The notes under the pieces are model-generated. The model did no database searches. It saw only the letters and a program-made list of their open reading frames with translations, and had not been told where the DNA came from. This document shows, piece by piece, positions 27,016 through 34,826 of a stretch of DNA of 64,000 nucleotides; within the stretch, counting starts at the first letter, position 1; every line of letters begins with the position of its first letter. Origin of the DNA: DATFVB01 sp963714035 (GTDB lineage Bacteria > Acidobacteriota > Thermoanaerobaculia > UBA5066 > DATFVB01); NCBI GenBank assembly GCA_963714035.1, contig OY970224.1, positions 1,798,001 to 1,862,000 of the forward strand, in the 5' to 3' direction. The translations under genes were made by a program, and so were the position numbers.

Positions 27016-28047
27016 ATGCGCGCCGCCCGCCTCCTGACCTTCGGCGAGCCTCTCCGGGACGTCGAGACCGCGGATCCCGTCCCCGCGCCCGGCGAGGTCC
27101 TCGTCGAGATCCGCGCGGCGGGGATCTGTCACAGCGACGCCCACTACCGCAAGGAACCGGGGCGAGCGCGGCTTCCCGTCACGCCGGGACACGAGATCGC
27201 GGGCGTCGTCGTCGAGAAGGCGCCCGGCGTCGAGTCCCCCGTCGCGGGCGATCGGGTCGCCCTCCACTACCTCGTCGGCTGCGAAACGTGCGCCGACTGC
27301 CGGGCGGGCCGCGAGCGCTTCTGTCCGCGCGCCGAAATGTTCGGCAAGGAGCGGGACGGCGGCTGGGCCGAGGCGATCGCCGTGCCGGCGGCAAACGCGA
27401 TCCCGATCCCGGAGGGCGTCTCGTACGAGGAAGCCGCGGTGATGATGTGCTCCACGGCGACCGCGCTCCACGCGTTGCGCCTCGCGGAGGTTCGCCCCGG
27501 CGAAAGCGTGCTCGTCTCCGGATTCGGAGGCCTCGGCGCCTCCGCCGTCCAGCTCGCCGGCGTGCTCGGCGCGGGAGCGGTCCTCGTCGCCGACGTCGTG
27601 CCGGAAAAGCTCTCGGTCGCCCGCGATTTCGGCGCGCATCCGCTCGACGCGTCGGCGCCCGGGTTTCCCGAGTCGCTCGCCGCCGCGACGGGCGGCCGCG
27701 GCGCCGACGTCGCGCTCGATTTCGCCGGAACTCCCGCCTCGCGGACCGCCGCCCTCCGGGCGCTCGCCCCGGGCGGCCGGCTCGTCCTCGTCGCGCTCGA
27801 CGCGCGTCCGTTCGCGTTCAACCCGTATCGGGACGTGCTCGGCGGCGAGCGGCGGATCATCGGTTGCTCGGACCATCTCCGGAGCGATCTCGTCGACGTG
27901 ATGGACCTGGCCTCCCGCGGAGCCATCGACGCGTCCCGCGCGATTACCCGGCGCGTTCCTCTGGAGGCCGCGGCGATCGACGGGGTGCTCGATGAGCTGG
28001 AGAGAGGCACCTCGCACTTGCGGACGGTGATCCTTCCCCGGGAATGA
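27016..28047 (+). CDS. Zinc-dependent alcohol dehydrogenase (MDR family)
   Basis: A 343-residue medium-chain dehydrogenase. The catalytic zinc ligand Cys38 is in GICHSDAHY, with GHE at 58-60. The structural zinc is held by Cys89, Cys92, Cys95 and Cys103. The NAD(P)-binding GFGGLGA follows near residue 174. It starts 16 bp after gltX and may be co-transcribed with it, though there is no functional link. It oxidises an alcohol or reduces an aldehyde; the substrate is unknown. Family very sure. Confidence 0.92.
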   Translation: MRAARLLTFGEPLRDVETADPVPAPGEVLVEIRAAGICHSDAHYRKEPGRARLPVTPGHEIAGVVVEKAPGVESPVAGDRVALHYLVGCETCADCRAGRERFCPRAEMFGKERDGGWAEAIAVPAANAIPIPEGVSYEEAAVMMCSTATALHALRLAEVRPGESVLVSGFGGLGASAVQLAGVLGAGAVLVADVVPEKLSVARDFGAHPLDASAPGFPESLAAATGGRGADVALDFAGTPASRTAALRALAPGGRLVLVALDARPFAFNPYRDVLGGERRIIGCSDHLRSDLVDVMDLASRGAIDASRAITRRVPLEAAAIDGVLDELERGTSHLRTVILPRE

Positions 28048-28099
28048 CCCGGGCCGATCACTGATCGAGGCCGGACATGAATATTCTGGATGGCTCGAA

Positions 28100-28224
28100 G
28101 GCGCGGTGAGGCGCGAGCCCGGCGGGATGCGGGCCGCCTCGCGCCGTCCCGAGGGGTACCGAAAGCGTACGTTGAGGCGGCGGGCGGCGGCACGCGCCCG
28201 CCCGGCTCGATGCATCGCCGCGCC
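28100..28224 (+). repeat. Palindromic element R2 (125 bp)
   Basis: Copy 2 of the family. It starts GGCGCGGTGAGGCGCGAGCC and ends ATGCATCGCCGCGCC, with the centre GGGTACCGAAAGCGTACGTTGAG. It ends 5 bp before the stop codon of the minus-strand SDR gene (28230), so it forms the 3' end of that message. It lies between convergent genes. It belongs to the same subtype as R1 and R9 (CGAGCCCGGCGGGA arm). Confidence 0.85.
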
Positions 28225-28229
28225 AGCTT

Positions 28230-28826
28230 CTAGCCTGCGGGCTCGATGACCGAGCCGCTCGCCTCTCCCTCGATCGCTCCGATGAATGCCCGGGCGACGG
28301 CCGCCGCCGGTGTGGCGCCTTCCGGCCGATGCCCCATCTTCCTGAGCGTCTCGGCGACCCAGCCCGGAGAAACGGCGTTGATCCGAATGCCGCGCGGCAG
28401 CTCGAGCGCCGCCGCCGCGACGAACGCCTCGACGCCGGCGTTGGCGACCGAGATCGCGGCGCCGCCGCGCGAAGGCCGCGTCGCGAGCGTTCCGGAGATC
28501 AGCGTGAACGACCCCGCGTCGGCGACGTATCCGATGCCGAGCCGCACGAGGTTGATCTGGCCGAGGAGCTTGTGGATCAGCGTGAACCGGAAGTCCTCCT
28601 CGGAGAGCTCGGAAAGAGGCCGGAATCGGGTGCCGCCCGCGGCGCAGGCGACGGCGTCCACGCGGCCGGCTTTCTCGTAGAGCCGGGCGATCGAGGCGGA
28701 GTCCGCAAGATCGACGGTCAACGCGCCGCTCCGATGGGAAACCGGCAGGACTTCGTGGCGATCTTCCAGCGCCGCGGCGAGGGCGCGGCCGATCGTGCCC
28801 GTGGCGCCGACGACCAGGACCCTCAC
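28230..28826 (-). CDS. Short-chain dehydrogenase/reductase
   Basis: A 198-residue Rossmann protein, shorter than classical SDRs (about 250). The nucleotide-binding motif is GATGTIG near residues 7-13. An acidic segment (LTVDLADS) follows, but the usual YxxxK is replaced by an SVANAGVEAF segment, so the catalytic Tyr is missing. Sequence resemblance is to the small SDRs similar to YbjT or FabG-like proteins of unknown substrate. GTG 28826 overlaps the kinase stop (GTGA), so the two are translated together. Confidence 0.8.
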   Translation of the reverse strand: MRVLVVGATGTIGRALAAALEDRHEVLPVSHRSGALTVDLADSASIARLYEKAGRVDAVACAAGGTRFRPLSELSEEDFRFTLIHKLLGQINLVRLGIGYVADAGSFTLISGTLATRPSRGGAAISVANAGVEAFVAAAALELPRGIRINAVSPGWVAETLRKMGHRPEGATPAAAVARAFIGAIEGEASGSVIEPAG

Positions 28827-31411
28827 TTCAGGCCGTCGGCGCGGTAGAGCGTCGAAAGGATCCGCGTCACGCCGTAGGCGTACGACTTCCCGTCCATGAC
28901 GACGAAGACGGGCGCGACACCCGTGACCCCGGCGGGGTCGGGCGCCGTGATCGTTTTCCAGACCTCGCCCTTTCCCGTCGCGAGATCGACCCGGAAAACC
29001 GTGGTCGAGCTTCCGGCCCGGTGGGTCACGTAGACCGACCCGCCGTCGGCCGACCAGCCCGCCGCGGCCTCTCGCGGCTGCCCGCCGGGAACGGGAATCG
29101 CCGGCCCGCCCGAAACCGGAAAGATCGTGGGCCGCAAATCGGTGCCGACGCCGAGCACGCGTGCTCCGTCCGGCGAAGACGCCAGGTGACTCGTGTACGG
29201 AATGCCTTCGTCGCTGATCGGCCGGAACGCGCCCGTGCTCGCGTCCACGACGTACAGACGGGATTTGTGGCCGGTCTCCGTAGCCCGAACGACGATGCGG
29301 AGCGACCCGGCCAGGAAAGCGGGTCTCGACATTCCCTGGAGACGGGTCTCGACGGCGCGAGGCTTGCCCGCACCCGTCGGGTAGAGGGTCAGCCTGATTC
29401 CGTCGAAGGAACAGGCCGCTGCCCACGCTCCGTCCGAGGAAAGCCCGCCCCCCACGCCCGTACCGAGCAGAATCGGCGCCGAGCCATCGGTCCGGCGGAT
29501 GTACACCGAACCGTTCTCGCCGCCCCCCTCTCCGGATTCGCTGATCAGCAGGAGCTTCCCGTCTTCCGACAGGCCGCTCACGCCCGGATCGTCGAGCGGC
29601 GAGAGCTCGCGATCCCGGTCCTCGCCGGGAGCCCGCACGAACGCCCCTCCGCGGAGGTCCTGCTGCTCCACGAGGACCCGGCCGTCGCGAGCGATGTCGT
29701 ACAGGGTGAGCGACGTCGGCACGCGCTCGATCATTCGCAGCCGCCCCTCCGGCGTGACCGCGGAAAGAAAACGACCGTTGCCTTCCGACGCTCCCGTGAA
29801 CCAGATCTCTTTCCCGTCCGGCCGCCAGGCGAGTCCCTGAACCGTGGAATATCCCGAGGCGAGGGTCTTCCGGGTCCGGCCGTCGGCGGGAATCAGAACG
29901 ACCACTCCGTCGTCGCCCGCGGTCGGGTGATCCAGAAAAGCGATCCATTTTCCGTCGGGCGAGAACCGCGGGTGGCTCACCCATCCGTTCGACGCGTAGA
30001 CGAGATGGTCGTCCGGATAGAAGAGGTCCGCCCGTCCGCCGACGTCGCGGACGACGGTCAGACCCTTGCCGTCCGGCGACCAGTCGGCGAACGAGACGCC
30101 GCTCTCGAGGTCGCGCGGCGCGCCTCCCGAGAGCTGGGAGCGGGCGAGCGTCCCGAGGATCTGGAGCGTCGTGGCCTGGATCGGGTCGCGCGCGAGCGCG
30201 AGCTCGCTCTGGCTCGAGAGGCTGAGCAGAAAGGCGCTCGGCAGATCGAGCGGCGACGAGAGAAGGTTGTCCGCGCGCATCGAGTAGAGCCGCGGCGCGC
30301 CCCCGTCCCAGGCCGCCCCGTAGACGATCGTTCCGCCGTCGGGCGTGAACCTCGCGCCCCAGATCGAGCCTCGCTGGAACGTGAGCCGGTGATAGGCGGG
30401 CGGCGGCGGGCTCCTGCGCGGCAGGAGGATCGAGGCCGCGAGCGCCACCGCGAGGAGCGCCGCCGCCGCCGTGGCGACCGTCGCCCGCGTGCGGTTCGTT
30501 TTCGCCGCGGATGCCGCCGCCGGCCGGATCGTGGCCTCGCCGGTTCCGCCCGTCTCCGTCAGATGGTCGCGCAGGCTCTTCAAGTCCCGCGCGAGGTCTT
30601 TCGTCGACGCGAACCGGTCCTCGGGGTCCTTGGCGAGACAGCGCTCGACGATCCACCGCAGCGGAGCGGGAACCCGGACGTTCGCCGTCGAAACCGGCTC
30701 GGGCTCCTCCCGGATGATCGCGGTCAGCGTCTCGGCGGACGTCCCGCGCTCGAACGCGCGCTTGCCCGTCGCCATCTCGTAGACGATCGAGCCGAACGAA
30801 AACTGGTCGGACCGGAAATCGACCGGACGGCCGGCGGCCTGCTCGGGAGACATGTAGCCGACCGTCCCCATCACCGTGCCGGGCGCCGTTCCGGTTTGTG
30901 TGGGGAGATCCGAGGAATCGGACGGCCTCGTCGCGGTCTGCCGCGCGAGACCGAAGTCGAGCACCTTGACGTACCCGTCCTTCGAGACGATCACGTTCTC
31001 GGGCTTCAGGTCCCGGTGGACGATCCCGGAATCGTGAGCCTTGGCGAGCGCCTCGGCGAGCTGGGTCGCGACGTCGAGAAGCTTGCGGACCGGAACGGCT
31101 CCGTCTCCGAGGATCGCGCGGAGCGTCCGTCCGTCGACGAGCTCCATCGCGATGTACGCGCGTCCTTCGGCCGAGCCGATCTCGTAGACGACGACGATGC
31201 CGGGGTGGTTCAGCGCCGACGCGGCGCGCGCCTCCAGTTCGAAACGCGCGAGGCGGTCGCGGTCGGTCGAGAATTCCTCGGGCAGGACTTTCAGCGCGAC
31301 TTCGCGGCCGAGGCGAGGATCGCGCGCACGGTAAACCTCGCCCATGCCCCCCGCGCCGAGGGGCGAGACGATTTCATAGGGCCCGATTCGAGTCCCCGGA
31401 GACATGGGCAT
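28823..31411 (-). CDS. Transmembrane Ser/Thr protein kinase with PD40/TolB-like propeller
   Basis: An 862-residue Hanks-type kinase. The order is kinase domain (1-280) with glycine loop GAGGMGEVY, Lys41, HRDLKPEN (Asp134) and DFGLA (152 on); juxtamembrane region; one membrane helix at about 311-333; then a WD40/PD40-like beta-propeller (about 345-860) outside. The propeller repeats carry phrases such as SPDGKWIAFLD and WRPDGKEIWF. All catalytic residues are present. This layout is very common in Acidobacteria and Gemmatimonadetes. The propeller probably senses an external signal. It is co-translated with the SDR gene. Family very sure. Confidence 0.94.
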   Translation of the reverse strand: MPMSPGTRIGPYEIVSPLGAGGMGEVYRARDPRLGREVALKVLPEEFSTDRDRLARFELEARAASALNHPGIVVVYEIGSAEGRAYIAMELVDGRTLRAILGDGAVPVRKLLDVATQLAEALAKAHDSGIVHRDLKPENVIVSKDGYVKVLDFGLARQTATRPSDSSDLPTQTGTAPGTVMGTVGYMSPEQAAGRPVDFRSDQFSFGSIVYEMATGKRAFERGTSAETLTAIIREEPEPVSTANVRVPAPLRWIVERCLAKDPEDRFASTKDLARDLKSLRDHLTETGGTGEATIRPAAASAAKTNRTRATVATAAAALLAVALAASILLPRRSPPPPAYHRLTFQRGSIWGARFTPDGGTIVYGAAWDGGAPRLYSMRADNLLSSPLDLPSAFLLSLSSQSELALARDPIQATTLQILGTLARSQLSGGAPRDLESGVSFADWSPDGKGLTVVRDVGGRADLFYPDDHLVYASNGWVSHPRFSPDGKWIAFLDHPTAGDDGVVVLIPADGRTRKTLASGYSTVQGLAWRPDGKEIWFTGASEGNGRFLSAVTPEGRLRMIERVPTSLTLYDIARDGRVLVEQQDLRGGAFVRAPGEDRDRELSPLDDPGVSGLSEDGKLLLISESGEGGGENGSVYIRRTDGSAPILLGTGVGGGLSSDGAWAAACSFDGIRLTLYPTGAGKPRAVETRLQGMSRPAFLAGSLRIVVRATETGHKSRLYVVDASTGAFRPISDEGIPYTSHLASSPDGARVLGVGTDLRPTIFPVSGGPAIPVPGGQPREAAAGWSADGGSVYVTHRAGSSTTVFRVDLATGKGEVWKTITAPDPAGVTGVAPVFVVMDGKSYAYGVTRILSTLYRADGLK

Positions 31412-31442
31412 TGGTTGGGGGGAGTTTATCGAAACCGGAGGG

Positions 31443-31796
31443 TCAGCGCTCGCGCGTCTTCGAAGGCGCCGGCCTGTGCGACTCGGACAACTTCCGGAGC
31501 TTCCCGATCGTCTCGCGCAGCACCGCGATCGCCGCCGGGATCTCGCGGCCGTAGAGCTTCATCTCGGCTTCGCAGTCGGTCATGCCGTAAACGGCCGCAT
31601 CGTTCTCGAGGCGATTGCGCTCGAACTCCAGCCGCTCGACGAGCTCGTCGATCTCCGAACGGAGGATGTAGGAGAGGTCGCGCTCGCCGAGGAAGCGGCC
31701 GCACTGCGGGCAGTGGACCGAGGCGTAGCCGTCCGGCGGCTCGTCGACCAGGAACTGACGCTCGCAGCGTGGACACTCGAAGACTTCCGGGAGCAC
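31443..31796 (-). CDS. Small zinc-ribbon plus coiled-coil protein
   Basis: A 117-residue soluble protein. Two CxxC knuckles near the N-terminus (CPRC and CPQC) should hold one zinc. Next is a helical stretch rich in Glu, Arg and Leu (about 45-100) and a basic end. GTG 31796 is preferred over TTG 31832 because a promoter (TTGATT 31827-31832, 17-bp spacer, GACAAT 31804-31809) would place the TTG inside the -35 box. The function is not recognised; the zinc ribbon suggests nucleic-acid or protein binding. Confidence 0.75.
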   Translation of the reverse strand: MLPEVFECPRCERQFLVDEPPDGYASVHCPQCGRFLGERDLSYILRSEIDELVERLEFERNRLENDAAVYGMTDCEAEMKLYGREIPAAIAVLRETIGKLRKLSESHRPAPSKTRER

Positions 31797-31803
31797 GAAA
31801 TTT

Positions 31804-31832
31804 ATTGTCCGCCCCGGTTCCGGCGAAATCAA
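31804..31832 (-). promoter_or_regulatory. Promoter of the zinc-ribbon gene
   Basis: TTGATT, a 17-bp spacer and GACAAT on the minus strand. The -10 ends 7 bp before GTG 31796, so the mRNA would be leaderless or nearly so. Confidence 0.5.
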
Positions 31833-31917
31833 CTGTCCACCCGGAAATTTCGGGCGAATATCTCCTTGACAAACCCCGGTGGGAATGGACCGGCCCGCGG
31901 CCTTCCCGTGCCGCCGC

Positions 31918-32286
31918 TCAGCCGCCGGACTTCTTTGGTCGGTACCCTTCCGCCGCGAGCCGCGCGAGCACGGTCTCGACGTGATCTCCCTGGATCTCGA
32001 TCGTCGAATCCTTCACCGTCCCGCCCGCGCCGCAGCGCGTCTTGAGCTTCTTCGCGAGCGGCGCGAGGACCGCGTTACCGCCTTCGACGCCGACAACCAG
32101 GGTGACCGTCTTGCCGCCGCGTCCGGCGGAGCTCCGCGAGACGCGGACGCGCTGCCCCGCGAGCGGACCCGCCGACTCGTCTTGCTTCGCGCAGGCGCAC
32201 GAGCCGAGCGGCCACCCGCAGCGCGGGCAGCGATCTCCGCCCCCCCGAGGGCCGGAATAATACACGGTTTTGGCCGGGGACCTCAC
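31918..32286 (-). CDS. SUI1/YciH-type translation factor
   Basis: A 122-residue homologue of eukaryotic initiation factor 1 (E. coli YciH). The SUI1 core reads GRGGKTVTLVVGVEG and then KKLKTRCGAGGTVKD and IEIQGDHVETVLARL. The N-terminal VYYSG matches the position of VYSTETG in YciH, which supports GTG 32286 as the start. A CPRC plus CAC cluster may bind zinc, as in some other SUI1 homologues. The protein is thought to act on 30S initiation complexes. Family very sure. Confidence 0.9.
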   Translation of the reverse strand: MRSPAKTVYYSGPRGGGDRCPRCGWPLGSCACAKQDESAGPLAGQRVRVSRSSAGRGGKTVTLVVGVEGGNAVLAPLAKKLKTRCGAGGTVKDSTIEIQGDHVETVLARLAAEGYRPKKSGG

Positions 32287-32331
32287 GGGATGCGGTCCCC
32301 GCGGGCGTCTGCCTCCCGGGAAAACGCCGAT

Positions 32332-32457
32332 GGCGACGCGAGACGCGAGCCAGACGCGCGCGGACGGCCCGCCGGCGGCCGAGGTGTACCGGGGCGTACG
32401 TTGAGCGCCGGCGGAGGGCCGTCCGCGTCCCGTATGGCTCGATGAATCGTCGGCGCC
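32332..32457 (+). repeat. Palindromic element R3 (126 bp)
   Basis: Copy 3 of the family. It starts GGCGACGCGAGACGCGAG and ends ATCGTCGGCGCC, so the terminal stem differs from the usual GGCGCGG but still pairs (GGCGACG with CGTCGGCGCC, one offset). The inner arms are perfect: GCGGACGGCCC with GGGCCGTCCGC. The centre is GTGTACCGGGGCGTACGTTGAG. It ends 7 bp before the stop of the minus-strand peptidase gene (32465). Confidence 0.85.
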
Positions 32458-32464
32458 CGCCTTT

Positions 32465-33832
32465 TTACATTTCGGCGACGCGCCGAAAGTACTCCGCAAA
32501 CGCCATCATTCCTCCGCGCGCCTGCCGCCAGTCGTAGTTCTCGTTCGGGGCGTGATAGCCGTGCTCGGGGAGCGACAGGCCGAGGAAGTAAACGGGCGCC
32601 TTCAGGACGCTTTCCATCGAGAGGACGGCGCCGATCGAGCCGCCCTCGCGGACGAAGACGGGCTCCTTGCCGAACGCGAATTTCACCGACGCCTTGATCG
32701 CGTCCGCGTACGGGCCGGTCGTCTTGGCGCTGTAGCCCGGGAGCGCGTGCTCGGCCCAGACCTCCACGTCGGGGTTCCTCGACTTCACGAAGTCCCGCAC
32801 GAGCTTCGCGATCTTCTTCGGCTTCTGATTCGGGACGAGCCGGCAGGAGACGATCGCCGTCGCCGTCGGCGGAATGATCGTCTTGACGCCGGGCCCCGTG
32901 TAACCGCCGGCGATCCCGTGCACCTCGAAGGTCGGCATCAGCCAGAGCCGCTTCATCACCTCGAGCGGGTCTTCCACGCGGATCGACTTGAGGAGATGGT
33001 CCTTCTTGAACTCGCGCGTCGTGAACCCGCACCTCCGGAGGTCGGCGAGCTCCTGCTTCGTCGGCTTGACGACGTCGTCGTAGAACCCCGGGATCTTCAC
33101 CCGTCCCGTCTTCGCGTCCATGCACTGCGCGATCAGCTCGCAGATCTCCGCCTGCGGATTCCGGGCGGCGCCGCCGGTCGTGCCGGAGTGCTGGTCCGTC
33201 TGCCCCGTGCGGATCGTGAACCGGAATCCCTGGAGGCCGCGAAGGCCGGCCGGACAGGCGGGGTGTTTTCGCGACACCCACACCGTGTCGGAGACCACGA
33301 CGGAATCCGTCGCGAAGTCGCCGGCATGGGCGCGGATCGTCTTCTCGAAATGAGGCGAACCGATCTCCTCTTCGAGCTCCCACAGGAAATCGATGTTGAC
33401 CGGGGCGCCCTGGTCGGCGGCGTACTTCGCGCCGAAGAGAGCCGAGATCGCGGGGCCCTTGTCGTCGGTGGTTCCCCGGCCGAAATACTTCTCCCCTTCG
33501 CGGATGAAGCGAAACGGCTCGGTCTTCCAGTCCGGCCCCTCGGCGGGCTGCACGTCGAGATGGTTGTAGATCGTGACCGTCGGGCGTCCCGCTCCCGCCT
33601 CGAATCGGCCATGGACGAGAGGATGTCCGCCGGTCTCGTAGACCCGCGCTTTCGCGCCGAGCGACGTGAGGAGGTCGACGGCCCACCGCGCTCCGCGAGC
33701 CATGTCCGGCCCGTGCTCGGGCTCGACGGATACGGTCGGGATCTCGACGATCTCCCGGAGCGTTTTCTCGAATCGTTCCCGGGAGCCGTCGGCGAATCTC
33801 GCGACGGCCTCTTTGGAGAAGTCAGCGGGCAT
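32465..33832 (-). CDS. M20-family dipeptidase/metallopeptidase
   Basis: A 455-residue zinc exopeptidase or deacylase. Likely metal ligands are His91 and Asp93 (NHLDVQ), Asp124 (GTTDDKG), the Glu pair in WELEEEIGS near 154-156, and a late His in LPEHGYHAPNE. The lid/dimerisation domain lies in the middle. ATG 33832 has AGGAG 6 bp upstream; GTG 33838 would overlap that site. M20 enzymes of this length (PepV or CNDP-like) cleave dipeptides in the cytoplasm. No signal peptide is seen. Family very sure. Confidence 0.93.
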   Translation of the reverse strand: MPADFSKEAVARFADGSRERFEKTLREIVEIPTVSVEPEHGPDMARGARWAVDLLTSLGAKARVYETGGHPLVHGRFEAGAGRPTVTIYNHLDVQPAEGPDWKTEPFRFIREGEKYFGRGTTDDKGPAISALFGAKYAADQGAPVNIDFLWELEEEIGSPHFEKTIRAHAGDFATDSVVVSDTVWVSRKHPACPAGLRGLQGFRFTIRTGQTDQHSGTTGGAARNPQAEICELIAQCMDAKTGRVKIPGFYDDVVKPTKQELADLRRCGFTTREFKKDHLLKSIRVEDPLEVMKRLWLMPTFEVHGIAGGYTGPGVKTIIPPTATAIVSCRLVPNQKPKKIAKLVRDFVKSRNPDVEVWAEHALPGYSAKTTGPYADAIKASVKFAFGKEPVFVREGGSIGAVLSMESVLKAPVYFLGLSLPEHGYHAPNENYDWRQARGGMMAFAEYFRRVAEM

Positions 33833-33844
33833 CCTCACTCCTTG

Positions 33845-34507
33845 TCACTTCTTCTTTTTCGGTTTGGGTTTGGCCGCCGGCCGGCGGCGCGGCGGGGCGG
33901 CTTTCTTCTTCGGCGGCGGGGCGGGCGCTTTCTTCTTCGGCGGCGCCTTTTTCTTCTCGGGCTTCTTCACCTTCGCCGGAGCGGGCTTCTCCGGCGGCGG
34001 TTCCTTCGCCGGTTCCAGGGCGACGGCGGCCGCCTTCGCCGCGAGGCGCTTCTCCCGCGCCCGGGCGCGAGACGCGGCCGCGGCCACCTTGCGTTCCTCG
34101 GCGCGCTGCTGCCGCTCCTCGCGGGCGGCTTCCTCCGCCGCCGTGCGCGCCGCTTGCCACTTCGGCAGCCTCTCGGCGATCACGGCCGCGAGCTCGCGCT
34201 CCGAGTACACCTGCGCCTTCGGAACGCGCTCCTTGAGCAGGTCCTTCCGGTCGTCGAAGACGTGGATCGCGAACAGCTCCAGGTCCCGGGTGTCCTTCGC
34301 CTTGGACAGATAGTCGGTGGTCTCGAGCGCGTGCGACGGGGCGCGGGAGAAATCGATCACGATCGCGGCGGGCTTCTCCTTGCGAGCGAGCTCGTAGAAC
34401 CGCGGCCAGCGGGGCTCCTCCACGATCAGCTCCGCCCCGGATTTGGCGAGCCGGGCGGCCTTGACGTCGCGCGCCTCGCCCGTAAAATGAAGAAAAAGAA
34501 CCTTCAT
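33845..34507 (-). CDS. Receiver-like domain with Lys/Pro/Ala-rich histone-H1-like tail
   Basis: A 220-residue protein. Residues 1-115 look like a CheY-type alpha/beta fold (MKVLFLHF start, then AAIVIDFSR and LFAIHVFDD), though the acidic pocket of a true receiver is not obvious. Residues 116-160 are a charged Ala/Glu/Arg helix. Residues 165-220 are Lys-, Pro- and Ala-rich (PPKKKAPAPPPKKK-type repeats), as in histone-H1-like bacterial proteins. Such tails bind DNA or RNA non-specifically. The function is unknown; nucleoid association is only a guess. Confidence 0.75.
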   Translation of the reverse strand: MKVLFLHFTGEARDVKAARLAKSGAELIVEEPRWPRFYELARKEKPAAIVIDFSRAPSHALETTDYLSKAKDTRDLELFAIHVFDDRKDLLKERVPKAQVYSERELAAVIAERLPKWQAARTAAEEAAREERQQRAEERKVAAAASRARAREKRLAAKAAAVALEPAKEPPPEKPAPAKVKKPEKKKAPPKKKAPAPPPKKKAAPPRRRPAAKPKPKKKK

Positions 34508-34826
34508 GGGACCCTCACAGTCTGCCCGAATCTAATCGTTCCACGCTCGCGGCGAAAGAGTTATTTTGGGGCGGTCGCGGGAGAGCGGCGATGAAGGATC
34601 AGCCAATGCTTCCATCGTTTGGAGATCGCTTCGCTTCGCTCGCGATGACCGTGCGGCCTCCTGCTGGCGGGTTTTCGGCGACTGTGGCCGGTGAGGCGCG
34701 GCCAGACGGGTTGGAAGGTGGGCGCGGCCGGCCGATCCGAGGCCGAGGCGTACTGAAAACGTACGTTGAGGCTTCGGATCGGCCGGACGCGTCCGCATAA
34801 CGACCCGTATCGCCGCGCCAGCTCTA
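34508..34826. other. Gap holding repeat debris and element R4
   Basis: No gene is seen. Bases 34585-34660 resemble dispersed repeats of the TCGCTTCGCTTCGCTCGCGATGAC type, found elsewhere in the window near 61240. The second half is element R4 (34695-34819), listed separately. On the minus strand TTAGAT near 34530 may be the -10 of the 33845-34507 gene. Confidence 0.5.
34695..34819 (+). repeat. Palindromic element R4 (125 bp)
   Basis: Copy 4 of the family. It starts GGCGCGGCCAGACGGGTTGG and ends CCCGTATCGCCGCGCC, so CGGG/CCCG extends the terminal stem. Inner arms GGCCGATCCGA and TCGGATCGGCC are perfect complements. The centre is GGCGTACTGAAAACGTACG. It ends 7 bp before the nadB stop codon (34827), on the 3' side of that gene. 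Confidence 0.88.
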
